DNA of 64,000 nt from an uncultured Alphaproteobacteria bacterium (GTDB taxonomy: Bacteria > Pseudomonadota > Alphaproteobacteria > Rs-D84). The first letter of the stretch is position 1. The number at the start of each line of letters is the position of its first letter. Both the position numbers and the translations under genes were made by a program. Below are positions 8,627 to 16,595 of this stretch, piece after piece. The stretch spans positions 1 through 64,000 of the forward strand of contig CASCZI010000002.1 of NCBI GenBank assembly GCA_949156565.1, read 5' to 3'. The notes under the pieces are model-generated. The model searched no databases. It was not told where the DNA came from and worked only from the letters and a program-made list of their open reading frames with translations.

Positions 8627-10273
8627 ATGGCAACCCAGACAAAAACTTATGAAGATACTTTATGCGCTGAAATCGCGCTGTCGACATTGAATCTGGCCCC
8701 ATACGCAACCGCGGACCAGGCACGACGCGCCTATCGCCGTTTGTCATTGCAATATCATCCGGACCACAACCCGGATCCGACGGCCACGGATACATTCATC
8801 CGCATTACCCGTGCCAAAGAATATTTGGATAAATACCATTTCTCAAAAGATGCAGAATCTGTCTCTGATACAAAAACATCAGATACCAACGTCCATTTCT
8901 ATAAAAATACCGAATGGGCCCGTCATTGGTATCGCCAATATCATAACGAACAATCGGAAAAAAAGCGTCAAGCCGACGCCCAAGAACAGGCCCAGGCCGC
9001 CGCAGATGCAGAATTTGCCCAGGCACATCGCACCGCCAATCAATATAAGACCCAGGCCACACATACCGATCCATTGGACGCGGCCATGGCCGATGCACGC
9101 CGGCGTTTGCAAATCCTGCTTGACGATGAACGCGCGGCAAAGGCCGCCCATCTTCAGGCGCAATATCACCTGGTTGATGTGATGGCCCATTCCCGGTCGG
9201 GTATTGCATATGCCCGTGAATTATCCGCGGCCCGTCACGCCGTCCGTACGGAATCCCATCAGTATAATGCCATCAAAGATTCTGTGCGTCACCTGCGCCA
9301 AGAAATCGAACAATTGCGCGAAAAACAATCGAAATCACGTTCCCGTACGTATACCCCGGGTGTGACCATTATCAATGAAACCGCACAAGAAACACCAAAT
9401 CATGTTTCCCCCGTTTCAAATCCGGCACCAAAACCCGATACAAAACGCGACATTTCGGATGAAAAAATCCGCAATTTCGAATCTGATTTAAAACAGGCAC
9501 GAACCACACAAACCCAAAAATCTGCGGCGTCGGTCAAACAAACCACGATCGATGAAAAAATTCGTACCGCGCGCACGGCCGCCTTTGGCAACACAAATGC
9601 CGAACCCGCCGCCACGCGCCCCCAGCCGCAGCCAAAGCGCACCATAAGTGACGAAGAAATTCGCGCCTTTGAATTAGAAATGAAACAGACCTGGGCCCGT
9701 GGTCGCCCATCTAAGGCCGATCAGGCTGCCGCAACAGCGCAAAGAGACGCTGAACGCCAACACAAAATCAACGCCCAAAACGAACACGCGGCGAAACAAA
9801 TGGCCGCCTATGAACAACAGGTCGAAGAAGAGATAAAAACCGAACAGGCCCAAGAAACCTTGAACAACGGTAAAAAGAAAACAGACTGGAACGCGTTATA
9901 TAATTATCTGGCGATATTTACCTCTAAAAAGAATATGCCCGATCATGTCGTCCAAAATGCCACGCGCCTGATGAAAACGATCACATCGATCAAATGGTTA
10001 AACCGTATGGTGGCCGTCGGCGGCGGGGCGGTCGTTCTGGGTGCAATGACGGTTGGCATGTCTGTCATGACCCAGGGCCTGACCATGGAATTGGGCCAAA
10101 TCATTGGTGCATCATCCGTCGTTATTTTTGGCGGGGGGACAATATACCTCTCAGACGTCAGTAATTCCAAGGGCAAAACGGTCTTAAACACTGTCCGCGC
10201 AGGAATTGCATCACAACGCATAACACCACCAAAACAATCATTGTTTGGGCGCCTGTTTGGTCGGTCATATTAA
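8627..10273 (+). CDS. Membrane-anchored J-domain (DnaJ-like) protein
   Basis: In this 548-residue protein, residues about 15-70 form a J domain with YHPDHNPDP, including the HPD tripeptide that stimulates Hsp70 ATPase. A long charged, Gln/Ala-rich region predicted as coiled coil follows. It contains a loosely repeated segment (SDEKIRNFESDLKQ, DEKIRTARTAA, SDEEIRAFELEMKQ). Two hydrophobic helices occur near the C-terminus (VAVGGGAVVLGAMTVGMSVM and IIGASSVVIFGGGTIYL). It is not a DnaJ orthologue, lacking the Gly/Phe and zinc domains. It is probably a specialised co-chaperone at the inner membrane; the client is unknown. A strong terminator follows. Confidence 0.85.
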   Translation: MATQTKTYEDTLCAEIALSTLNLAPYATADQARRAYRRLSLQYHPDHNPDPTATDTFIRITRAKEYLDKYHFSKDAESVSDTKTSDTNVHFYKNTEWARHWYRQYHNEQSEKKRQADAQEQAQAAADAEFAQAHRTANQYKTQATHTDPLDAAMADARRRLQILLDDERAAKAAHLQAQYHLVDVMAHSRSGIAYARELSAARHAVRTESHQYNAIKDSVRHLRQEIEQLREKQSKSRSRTYTPGVTIINETAQETPNHVSPVSNPAPKPDTKRDISDEKIRNFESDLKQARTTQTQKSAASVKQTTIDEKIRTARTAAFGNTNAEPAATRPQPQPKRTISDEEIRAFELEMKQTWARGRPSKADQAAATAQRDAERQHKINAQNEHAAKQMAAYEQQVEEEIKTEQAQETLNNGKKKTDWNALYNYLAIFTSKKNMPDHVVQNATRLMKTITSIKWLNRMVAVGGGAVVLGAMTVGMSVMTQGLTMELGQIIGASSVVIFGGGTIYLSDVSNSKGKTVLNTVRAGIASQRITPPKQSLFGRLFGRSY

Positions 10274-10274
10274 T

Positions 10275-10300
10275 AAAATCCGCCCCACGGGCGGATTTTT
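10275..10300 (+). terminator. Intrinsic terminator after J-domain gene
   Basis: AAATCCGCCC-CAC-GGGCGGATTT, a 10-bp perfect stem followed by T residues, immediately after the stop codon. Confidence 0.9.
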
Positions 10301-10432
10301 ATGACACCGTACCAATCTCCCCCTCAATGGCTTTTGGGTTGTTTTTCCTATTTATGTACGCTATGCTATTACTGATCCGGATGGGGGACATGGAACCCGG
10401 ACACCGTTTAACTTAAACAAGAGTAAAATTAT

Positions 10433-12022
10433 ATGATAAAAAACATATACGACATGCTTAATCAGGTATGCCACACCAACAAAGACCGGATATTCTTTGT
10501 CCGGCAAAATGAAACATATGCCGATCTGTTGCGTCATGTAAAACGCCGGGCGATTGTTTTGGCAAAACGTTTTGGTATTAAAAAAGGGGACACGGTGGCT
10601 CTGCTCTCTGGTAATACCCCAGAATTTATCAAATCCTATTTTGCCATTATATCCCAAGGGGCGCGGGTATTAATGCTGGACACGGGGTTATCACCCAATG
10701 AACACGCGACCATGATGCGGCGCACAAATTGCAAACTGGCATTGGCCCAACCACATTATTTTATCGATAACGGCCCCGAAATGTTTGATATCGAAACGCC
10801 CGACGACGATGTGAATGAACGCGATTTTGTCGCAGCCGACGTGACACGCAACGATATTGCCATGCTATCTTTTACATCCGGATCCACCGGTAATCCAAAG
10901 GTTGTTGGCCTAACCCATAATAATATCTTGTCACTGGGCAATGGTGCACTGTTTTATAAACCGGTTATTCATCCCGGTTATACATTTTATGGATTTTTAC
11001 CGCTGTATCATATCTATGGGGTGGTCATTAACATCATTGCCCCATTGGTATTGTCGGGTAAATTGTTGTTACAACCTATATTAAACCCGCGCGAATTTCT
11101 GGAAGATTTCAAAAAATATAAACCCGAAGTCATTCCGGCCGTGCCCCGTATTTGGGAAACGTTTTACAAAAAAATCGTAGACGGCGCCCGTGAAAAACAC
11201 GTCTATACATTGATGCGAATTGTGATTGCCATGCGTGGTTTGTTGCGATCGATCGGCCTGGGGGCGGTGGTACGACACGTCACCAAACCAATTCACGATA
11301 TATTCGGGGGAAATACCCGCGTTCTGGTATCGGCTGGTGCCACATTAAAACCATCCATTCGTCGGTTTTATGAACGTCTGGGATTTGTGGTGGGCGATTG
11401 TTATGGATTAACAGAGACATGTGGTCCCGCATACTTTAATTTTTCATTTTGTTTACCCAACGGGAAAATGCATTACGCGGGCCCGTTGCCGGGCAATGAA
11501 TTAAAAATCCACAATCCGGATAAAAACGGCGTGGGCGAAATATGGTTTCGGGGAAACATGCTTATGCCGGGATATATCGATAACGACGATGCCAACGCCG
11601 CCGCATTCGAAGATGGATGGTTTAAAACCGGCGATCTGGGATGTCTGGACACGCACGGCCGCCTGGTGGTTAAGGGGCGCCAGAAACAGGTTATCGTCCT
11701 GGAAAGCGGGAAAAAGATCTGGCCCGACGAACTCGAAGATCTGTATATGCAAAATGATGACATTTTGGCCGCGGCGGTGTTTGAATACACCATCGCCGGA
11801 AAAATTGTCCCCTTTGCCGTGTTTCAGGTTAAACCCGGCGTCACCACCACGCGCGTGGCCATGTTGATCAAGGCATCAAACATGAAAATCGCCCCATACA
11901 AATGGGTGAAACATTTTGCGATTACCGAATCTGAATTACCCCAAACATCGGCCCGTAAAATTAAACATTTTGCGGTCAAAGACATGCTGGATGCGGGCGA
12001 ATTTACGCGTCCCAATGCATAA
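10433..12022 (+). CDS. AMP-binding acyl-CoA synthetase (FadD/long-chain ligase family)
   Basis: The 529-residue adenylate-forming enzyme activates a carboxylic acid, probably a fatty acid, through an acyl-AMP. It shows the P-loop LSFTSGSTGNPKVV (residues about 145-158), YGLTETCGP (about 323), FKTGDLG (about 397) and a C-terminal segment GRQKQVIVLESGKKIWPDELE. The last contains the hinge region with Lys after a Gly-Arg pair, typical of this superfamily. Substrate length cannot be read from the sequence. The ATG is preceded by a weak AAGAG site. It is a single gene bounded by terminators at 10275-10300 and 12024-12053. Confidence 0.92.
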   Translation: MIKNIYDMLNQVCHTNKDRIFFVRQNETYADLLRHVKRRAIVLAKRFGIKKGDTVALLSGNTPEFIKSYFAIISQGARVLMLDTGLSPNEHATMMRRTNCKLALAQPHYFIDNGPEMFDIETPDDDVNERDFVAADVTRNDIAMLSFTSGSTGNPKVVGLTHNNILSLGNGALFYKPVIHPGYTFYGFLPLYHIYGVVINIIAPLVLSGKLLLQPILNPREFLEDFKKYKPEVIPAVPRIWETFYKKIVDGAREKHVYTLMRIVIAMRGLLRSIGLGAVVRHVTKPIHDIFGGNTRVLVSAGATLKPSIRRFYERLGFVVGDCYGLTETCGPAYFNFSFCLPNGKMHYAGPLPGNELKIHNPDKNGVGEIWFRGNMLMPGYIDNDDANAAAFEDGWFKTGDLGCLDTHGRLVVKGRQKQVIVLESGKKIWPDELEDLYMQNDDILAAAVFEYTIAGKIVPFAVFQVKPGVTTTRVAMLIKASNMKIAPYKWVKHFAITESELPQTSARKIKHFAVKDMLDAGEFTRPNA

Positions 12023-12023
12023 A

Positions 12024-12053
12024 AAAACGCCCGGATCACCCCCGGGCGTTTTA
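12024..12053 (+). terminator. Intrinsic terminator after acyl-CoA synthetase gene
   Basis: ACGCCCGG-ATCACCC-CCGGGCGT followed by TTT, starting at the stop codon. Confidence 0.88.
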
Positions 12054-12126
12054 TATTTGACACGCATTAATAAAATCTGATACGACTATGCGCGTTAAAA
12101 ACTTTATATCACCATGGGGGATTATC

Positions 12127-12333
12127 ATGCCAGATGCAATTGCACAATTGAAACAAGAAATAACCAAGGTCGAAAAAAACTTGACCGCGGCCGAACGATT
12201 TATCGTAAATAACCGCCTTTGGTCCGAAGATCTGCCCGAATACGGCGATACCATCGCCTTGTATCAGCGTCAGTTGAACTCGCTAAATAATCAAATGTAC
12301 CATTTGCTGGCCCAGCGGGGCAAAAAATTATAA
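12127..12333 (+). CDS. Short hypothetical protein
   Basis: The 68-residue product starts at MPDAIAQLKQEITKVEKNL; the start at 12127 follows a GGGGG site 6 bp upstream and is preferred over the track start at 12088. It is helical and charged, with a central AERFIVNNRLWSEDLPEYG segment, and then another helix (YQRQLNSLNNQMYHLLAQRG). No signal peptide or membrane segment is seen. I do not recognise the family. It lies at the boundary between core sequence and the accessory block. Confidence 0.6.
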   Translation: MPDAIAQLKQEITKVEKNLTAAERFIVNNRLWSEDLPEYGDTIALYQRQLNSLNNQMYHLLAQRGKKL

Positions 12334-12483
12334 TACATTGGCAATGGGACATCGATCACGCCCCCATTTATAATCCATGGAATAAAAATTCTACCAATCG
12401 GGCCATCCCCCGCCTTAATATTCAATAATCTGGGCATCGCATCATTGCCAACCATAACCCATTTTGGGACCCCGTTAATCATT

Positions 12484-12741
12484 TTAAAGATTGGAATCAT
12501 TGCGTTCTTCGACAATATGATCAACCAATTCTGCGAAATATCCCATTTTCTTGCCGGTGGAATTTAAAACTTTTACCACACTTTGCATTGAAACCCAACG
12601 CGGTTTTCCTTCTTTGGTTTCGCGTTTGCTTTTATTAAACGCCGTCGGACAAAGCCCACCACGCCGCGCCATCGCTGAACAAGTCATGTTGTTTTCCAAT
12701 GCCATTTTATCGATCGCCAACCATATATCTGAATGTGTCAT
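12484..12741 (-). CDS. Short HTH DNA-binding protein (S24-repressor N-terminal type)
   Basis: The 85-residue protein MTHSDIWLAIDKMALENNMT has a helix-turn-helix with conserved core TAFNKSKR and EGKPRW. In alphaproteobacteria this segment is usually the N-terminal part of LexA-like S24 peptidase repressors, but here no peptidase domain follows. A paralogue of the same short form lies at 46865-47110. Either both are stand-alone regulators or the C-terminal domain was lost. It starts after an AGGAGGGCC ribosome site. It may regulate the adjacent accessory block (inference). Confidence 0.75.
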   Translation of the reverse strand: MTHSDIWLAIDKMALENNMTCSAMARRGGLCPTAFNKSKRETKEGKPRWVSMQSVVKVLNSTGKKMGYFAELVDHIVEERNDSNL

Positions 12742-12939
12742 TTGGCCCTCCTGTTAAACACATATTACCTTGTGGGATTACTTTCACATTATGATTGATT
12801 AATATCAAAAATTCAACTATTAATTGTAAGTTATTTGTCTTAGGCTTTTTTGTATAAATCCCAGAAATCTAATACTTTCCAATAAAATATCCCCCAACTA
12901 ACACCACATCAACCATAACGCGAACATAATGAAAAAAAT

Positions 12940-13021
12940 CGCCAAATACGAATCGCAGGTGGTGCCGTGCTAATGGCAAATATGGATATGTTGGGTATTT
13001 TATTATCCTTGCTTATATATA
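12940..13021 (+). pseudogene. Remnant of a toxin-locus membrane (immunity-like) gene
   Basis: The reading AGGAVLMANMDMLGILLSLLIY matches ARGAALMADMDMLGILLSLLIFG of the intact gene at 14924-15253, and the DNA is also closely similar. The copy ends abruptly at about 13021, where it joins a different remnant on the opposite strand. Confidence 0.75.
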
Positions 13022-13163
13022 GAGGGCCATAAACATAACCGGAACATTTAACTTTTTACCCAATCTTTCTGCTGTTGTGGATTTCCCAGCACAGGAACCA
13101 CCCATAATCAAAATTTTATTTCCATAATTTATATTTGCACCTCGTGTGTCATAATAATATTTA
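13013..13163 (-). pseudogene. Remnant of a P-loop nucleoside-kinase-like gene
   Basis: The minus-strand frame reads NKILIMGGSCAGKSTTAERL followed by GKKLNVPVMFM, a Walker A motif (GGSCAGKST) in the style of small adenylate-kinase/FlaR-like kinases. There is no start codon in frame, and the frame stops about 20 codons after the Walker A at the junction with the preceding remnant. It is therefore a gene fragment. Confidence 0.7.
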
Positions 13164-13289
13164 CGAGATCAAAAAACAATTTTTTTACCGCACAACCATT
13201 TTATTACCTGCAATATACATAATGCGTTAATAAAAAAAGCGTTACAATACTTACAAATAAAATGCCCAAGCCTATTAAGGCACTAAACT

Positions 13290-13439
13290 ATGTTAGCCCC
13301 ATTAGAATCAGGATTATTAAAAACATCTGAATTACACCAAATTCATTTCATGACATTTGGCAATAAAAATGGTATACCGGTTCTTAACTTTCATGGCGGC
13401 CCGGGCAGCCACACAACCCCAAAAATCGTAGAAGCATAA
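13290..13439 (+). pseudogene. Truncated proline iminopeptidase N-terminus
   Basis: The 49-codon frame starts MLAPLESGLLKTSELHQIHF and contains NGIPVLNFHGGPGS, the HGGPG oxyanion-hole motif of alpha/beta-hydrolase proline iminopeptidases. It stops soon after HTTPKIVEA. The catalytic Ser, Asp and His regions are missing, so it is a remnant. Confidence 0.75.
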
Positions 13440-13495
13440 GACTCTGGAGTAAAAAGATTGTCAATATTATTATCAAATATTCTAATAACCCCAAA

Positions 13496-13849
13496 TTGTA
13501 TTTGTTTGGGATTACCGGGGACTTGGACAACCTTGGAATTTTTGTATCTGAAAATGGTCGCGCAACCGATGGAATTCCACGTGTCATTGCCGATGCATCT
13601 GACGATATCAAGACCCAAATGCGCCGCACTTTATCGGGTATAATGAATGTGGATTCATTCACCCTGGAACAGGTATATGCCCTTGGTGACAAAAAATATA
13701 TGGGCCCCGATGGTAACGTGGATATTATTCATCTGGGGATTATTAATGGAACCACATTCATAAAATTAATCCCCCGAACATTCCATTTCCCCGCAACTTC
13801 AAATATAACATGTTTTATATATTGCTTTTTATCGTGTTTTGTGGTATAA
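13496..13849 (+). pseudogene. Fragment resembling a Nudix-type protein C-terminal half
   Basis: The segment FTLEQVYALGDKKY followed by DIIHLGIIN resembles the LEQVYTFGD...YLALV segment of Nudix/NrtR-like proteins. The N-terminal part and the Nudix box are absent, and the end is replaced by hydrophobic sequence read through AT-rich DNA. It is probably decayed. The assignment to Nudix is tentative. Confidence 0.4.
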
Positions 13850-13850
13850 T
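13822..13850 (+). promoter_or_regulatory. Promoter of toxin gene 1, shared with toxin gene 2
   Basis: TTGCTT, 17 bp, TATAAT. The spacer and -10 (GTTTTGTGGTATAATACA) almost match the minus-strand promoter at 20794-20822 (GATTTGTGGTATAATACA). Confidence 0.8.
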
Positions 13851-13867
13851 ACAAGTGAGCTAATTTT

Positions 13868-13892
13868 AGTCGGCATTGTGCCGACTTTTTTT
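13868..13892 (+). terminator. Intrinsic terminator in the toxin 1 leader
   Basis: AGTCGGC-ATTGT-GCCGACT followed by a seven-T run, placed between the promoter and the start codon of the same gene. It looks like an attenuator requiring antitermination or partial read-through. Confidence 0.75.
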
Positions 13893-13912
13893 ATTTTTCA
13901 AAAGGATTTACA

Positions 13913-14911
13913 ATGTCATTAAAAGAATACACATCCATGACAACCAGAGATTGGTTACAGGTTGCCAACACTGCATTAAAAGCATATGCAAAAGCAAGAA
14001 GCGGAAACACCAAAGGTTCCGCAGATGACGGGGAAGAATGCGATGGCATAATTCGTGTTGGCGGCTATACCCGTTCCGATGGCACAGAAGTTGGCGCATA
14101 TGAACGGATTTGCCCGTATCATTACCAAGGCGGAAAGCGTCCAAGCGAAGACAAAGAAAACAAAAGAAAGTTTTCTTTAACCAAAGGATTCTCTTCGGAC
14201 GGAAATTCTAACGGCAATGATGTTATAAAACTAAAAACTTACTTAAACAAAATGAATTATTACAAACCGGAACCGCGCAGTGAAACAGAAGACAAGTTTC
14301 ATGGGCTTCCGAATGACGCCCTGGTGGATGCAATTAAAAATTTTCAAAAAGATAATGGATTGACCGCGACCGGCAAAATATTTCCGGGCGACGCAACAGA
14401 GTCTGTAATAAACTCTAAATTTGAATCACACGGCGCAACATTTGAATATCCGGTAAACACAAACAAAAATCAAATCGCGATATTTGATGGCAAATCACTG
14501 ACATTGTACGAAAACGACAAAAAAGTTAAATCGTGGAACGGAATGTCCGGAAAGCCTGACTATCAAGGGAAAGAGAATCAGGGTTTAAAAAACAAAGGCC
14601 CATTACCCGAAGGAATGTATGTTGCAAGACAGAGCAACTTGTATTATTTTGACGATATGTCTAAAATTGAACGTATGGCCGCATATGTTGGAAGAACAAA
14701 ATTTCCTGGAGGCCGTGGTTCTTGGGGAAATTCAAAAGTAGCATTGGAACCATCGCCACAAAACAACATGCTTGGACGTGATAAATTCAATATTCATGGC
14801 GGGAAAGAATTGGGCTCTTGGGGTTGTATTGACCTAACCTCACAAATGGATGATTTTACAAAATGGTTTACAGAAAATAAAAAGGATGTAATAATTCAAG
14901 TAAAATATTAG
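13913..14911 (+). CDS. DUF2778/L,D-transpeptidase-like toxin with peptidoglycan-binding domain
   Basis: The 332-residue protein has three parts. The N-terminus has a VGGYTRSDGTEVGAYER motif. Residues about 100-175 are a PG_binding_1-like domain (NDVIKLKTYLNKMNYY, AIKNFQKDNGLTATGKI). Residues about 185-332 are a DUF2778-type domain (IAIFDGKSLTLYENDKKVKS, NKGPLPEGMY, FNIHGGKELGSWGCIDL) with the His and Cys arrangement of YkuD-like enzymes. DUF2778 includes the Tlde1 type VI effectors that attack peptidoglycan precursors (family knowledge). No Sec signal is seen, so delivery is unknown. Three small membrane genes follow with 12-bp spacing to the first, which I infer to be immunity genes. An AAAGGA ribosome site precedes the ATG. 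Confidence 0.85.
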   Translation: MSLKEYTSMTTRDWLQVANTALKAYAKARSGNTKGSADDGEECDGIIRVGGYTRSDGTEVGAYERICPYHYQGGKRPSEDKENKRKFSLTKGFSSDGNSNGNDVIKLKTYLNKMNYYKPEPRSETEDKFHGLPNDALVDAIKNFQKDNGLTATGKIFPGDATESVINSKFESHGATFEYPVNTNKNQIAIFDGKSLTLYENDKKVKSWNGMSGKPDYQGKENQGLKNKGPLPEGMYVARQSNLYYFDDMSKIERMAAYVGRTKFPGGRGSWGNSKVALEPSPQNNMLGRDKFNIHGGKELGSWGCIDLTSQMDDFTKWFTENKKDVIIQVKY

Positions 14912-14923
14912 ATAGGTATCAGC

Positions 14924-15253
14924 ATGAAGAAATATGTTCATATTATATTGGCCTGCGCGGCGGCGATTGCATTTTGTGCATTTTTGGTGTTTTTATTTGA
15001 CCTGTCCAGTTTTGATCGCATCGGTAAAATGTGCAGTATATGGGAAAGCACATTTCGTGAATATGCAGGAACCGCACGCGGTGCCGCACTAATGGCGGAT
15101 ATGGACATGTTGGGTATTTTGTTATCCTTGTTAATATTCGGAATTCCAATGTTGGAACTGTTCCTTCGATATAAATATTGGGTAATGTTAATACCTATTA
15201 TTGGCTTCATCTTATTTTTGTTTATTGCGCCAATAACTTTATGTTCGGTGTAA
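14924..15253 (+). CDS. Three-TM membrane protein, putative immunity protein 1A
   Basis: The 109-residue protein begins 12 bp after the toxin stop. TM1 is about VHIILACAAAIAFCAFLVFLF. A loop with a Cys (GKMCSIWESTFREYAGTARG) follows, then TM2 LGILLSLLIFGIPMLELF and TM3 WVMLIPIIGFILFLFIAPIT. This layout, with a Cys-containing loop between TM1 and TM2, recurs in the four other small membrane genes of the two toxin loci. An immunity role is inferred from position and array behaviour; no known immunity family is recognised. A decayed copy is at 12940-13021. Confidence 0.75.
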   Translation: MKKYVHIILACAAAIAFCAFLVFLFDLSSFDRIGKMCSIWESTFREYAGTARGAALMADMDMLGILLSLLIFGIPMLELFLRYKYWVMLIPIIGFILFLFIAPITLCSV

Positions 15254-15289
15254 TATGGCAAAGATTTGGTCGTTCGTGTAAAATATTGA
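15254..15289 (+). pseudogene. Toxin 3'-end remnant (tail 1)
   Basis: Directly after the previous stop the frame reads YGKDLVVRVKY and stop, matching the toxin C-termini NKKDVIIQVKY and TGKDLLVYVKY. It exactly fills the gap between two membrane genes. Confidence 0.8.
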
Positions 15290-15294
15290 ACAAC

Positions 15295-15639
15295 ATGAAA
15301 AAACTAAAAACAACTTTATACGGCATGACTATCACTGCATTATTATGCTGGGATTTGTTATATATTATATCTGGCATAATTGAATTGGATTACGTTTTTA
15401 CAATGGCGCCCTATATGCTTACCGGCGATTGCTGCCGTTATATTGATTTTATGGGAACATCTATCAGAACGATATTTTATGTCGGTTTTGTTTCTTTAAT
15501 TATGTGTATAACGGCATCATCTGTGTTTATGAGCATCTATAGTTTGATTAAACATAGATATAAAAAATCACTTGTTTTATCATTGCTGCCCCTGATTATC
15601 ATGCTTGGCCTGTTATTATTTGATACCATATTATCATAA
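15295..15639 (+). CDS. Three-TM membrane protein, putative immunity protein 1B
   Basis: The 114-residue protein starts MKKLKTTLYGMTITALLCWD; the start at 15295 follows the toxin tail and replaces the track start at 15178, which lies inside the upstream gene. TM1 is followed by a loop with adjacent Cys residues (MLTGDCCRYIDFMG), then TM2 and TM3. The segment IYSLIKHRYKKSLVLSLLPL is shared with the next gene (IYKLIKHKYKSAFLWMLSP), so the two are paralogues. An immunity role is inferred. Confidence 0.72.
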   Translation: MKKLKTTLYGMTITALLCWDLLYIISGIIELDYVFTMAPYMLTGDCCRYIDFMGTSIRTIFYVGFVSLIMCITASSVFMSIYSLIKHRYKKSLVLSLLPLIIMLGLLLFDTILS

Positions 15640-15720
15640 GTCGTCTTAACCCTACAAACACGATTTTACAAAATGGTTTGAAAAAATGGCAAAGATGTTA
15701 TAGTGCACGTAAAGTATTAA
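15640..15720 (+). pseudogene. Toxin 3'-end remnant (tail 2), frameshifted
   Basis: The DNA matches the last roughly 75 bp of the toxin gene, including a 17-bp near-identical run encoding DFTKWF. One missing A in an A-run breaks the frame; restoring it gives EKNGKDVIVHVKY and stop. It begins right after the previous membrane gene's stop. Confidence 0.8.
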
Positions 15721-15724
15721 CCAC

Positions 15725-16060
15725 ATGAATAAAGTTTTAAAGACATTATATTTTTGTTTGTTTGGCGCAATATGTATATGCAACGCTTGGCTGATTTGTT
15801 ATTTATTGATTGACACCATACACGAAATAACACGTAATTGCGATATTGCTATTTGCTATTGGGGTGCTGAATCTATGGGATGGTTATGGCATGGTCCTTT
15901 GACCTATGCGATAACATTTGGAATATTGACACTACTCATGTCATTTGGTACAGGGACAGGCATTTATAAACTTATTAAGCACAAATATAAGTCTGCATTT
16001 TTATGGATGTTGAGCCCGACATTGACGCTTATGTTGTTTTTAATTATATTACAATTCTAG
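15725..16060 (+). CDS. Three-TM membrane protein, putative immunity protein 1C
   Basis: The 111-residue protein begins 4 bp after toxin tail 2. Between TM1 and TM2 it has NCDIAICYWGAESMGWLWHG, which matches NHCPWGSEAMGIAWESP of the membrane gene next to the MuF toxin (19171-19557), giving a shared motif C-x-W-G-[AS]-E-[SA]-M-G-x-x-W. TM2-TM3 share the LIKHKYK segment with 15295-15639. It therefore links the two toxin loci. An immunity role is inferred. Confidence 0.75.
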   Translation: MNKVLKTLYFCLFGAICICNAWLICYLLIDTIHEITRNCDIAICYWGAESMGWLWHGPLTYAITFGILTLLMSFGTGTGIYKLIKHKYKSAFLWMLSPTLTLMLFLIILQF

Positions 16061-16216
16061 TGCCAGCGCGAAAAAGACCATTGTATAGAAAGTGGTTTTT
16101 ATTTGCAGATTTTTGGAAATGCGCGCCATACCCCGGATGAGTTATAAATTAAAAGCCCCGATTCCCCGGGGCTTTGAACGTTATATGTTTTTATATTCAA
16201 AACATAACTGATTCCT
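16061..16216 (+). repeat. Left direct repeat of the tRNA-Ser island
   Basis: It is roughly 80-85% identical by eye to 39983-40138, starting TGCCAG-GCGAAAAAG and ending AACATAACTGATTCCT. The right copy ends at the encoded CCA of tRNA-Ser. The hairpin AAAGCCCCG/CGGGGCTTT (16153-16177) is a terminator-like element also present in the right copy. The two copies bracket about 23.9 kb of accessory DNA. Confidence 0.8.
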
Positions 16217-16262
16217 AGCAGGCTAGAATTCTGTTGCACAATTTCCCATACCTAAATACGAA

Positions 16263-16595
16263 TTAAACGCGTACCTTGCCATTGTTTACAATATGATATA
16301 TGCCATGTAATTTATTGGTTTTTCCAGACCATAGTTTTTGTAGAGCTTTTTCGGGATATCCTGAACAAGCATATCTTCCATTCATCAATGCAAAATATAA
16401 TAGCTCTCCTTTGTTGATACCACCATCGTGCATACCATAAAATAAATCCGCTGTTTTGCCAGTATATTTCGTAGAAACACTGCCTATATATTTCATATTT
16501 ACAGAATATCCACGGCGATTAATTTCGTAATATTCACCCTGAATGAAACGTCCGGTTGGATATTCAAACGGATAACGTTCTTCCCAGTGATACAC
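16263..16595 (-). CDS. Hypothetical protein, island left end
   Basis: The 110-residue product reads YHWEERYPFEYPTGRFIQGE from a GTG start with an AAAAAGGTG ribosome site 6-8 bp upstream. It has no signal peptide or membrane segment; residues such as KYTGKTADLFYGMHDGG and ALMNGRYACSGYPEKALQKLW suggest a small globular protein. No family is recognised. It is the first gene inside the left repeat and is oriented toward it. Confidence 0.6.
   Translation of the reverse strand: MYHWEERYPFEYPTGRFIQGEYYEINRRGYSVNMKYIGSVSTKYTGKTADLFYGMHDGGINKGELLYFALMNGRYACSGYPEKALQKLWSGKTNKLHGIYHIVNNGKVRV

Noticed and set aside
8805-9209. Minus and plus ORFs inside the J-domain gene
   Set aside because: They overlap a gene with a clear HPD motif and show no independent features.
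12291-12524. 77-codon minus ORF as the missing S24 peptidase half of the HTH protein
   Set aside because: No Ser/Lys peptidase motif is visible and it overlaps both neighbouring genes.
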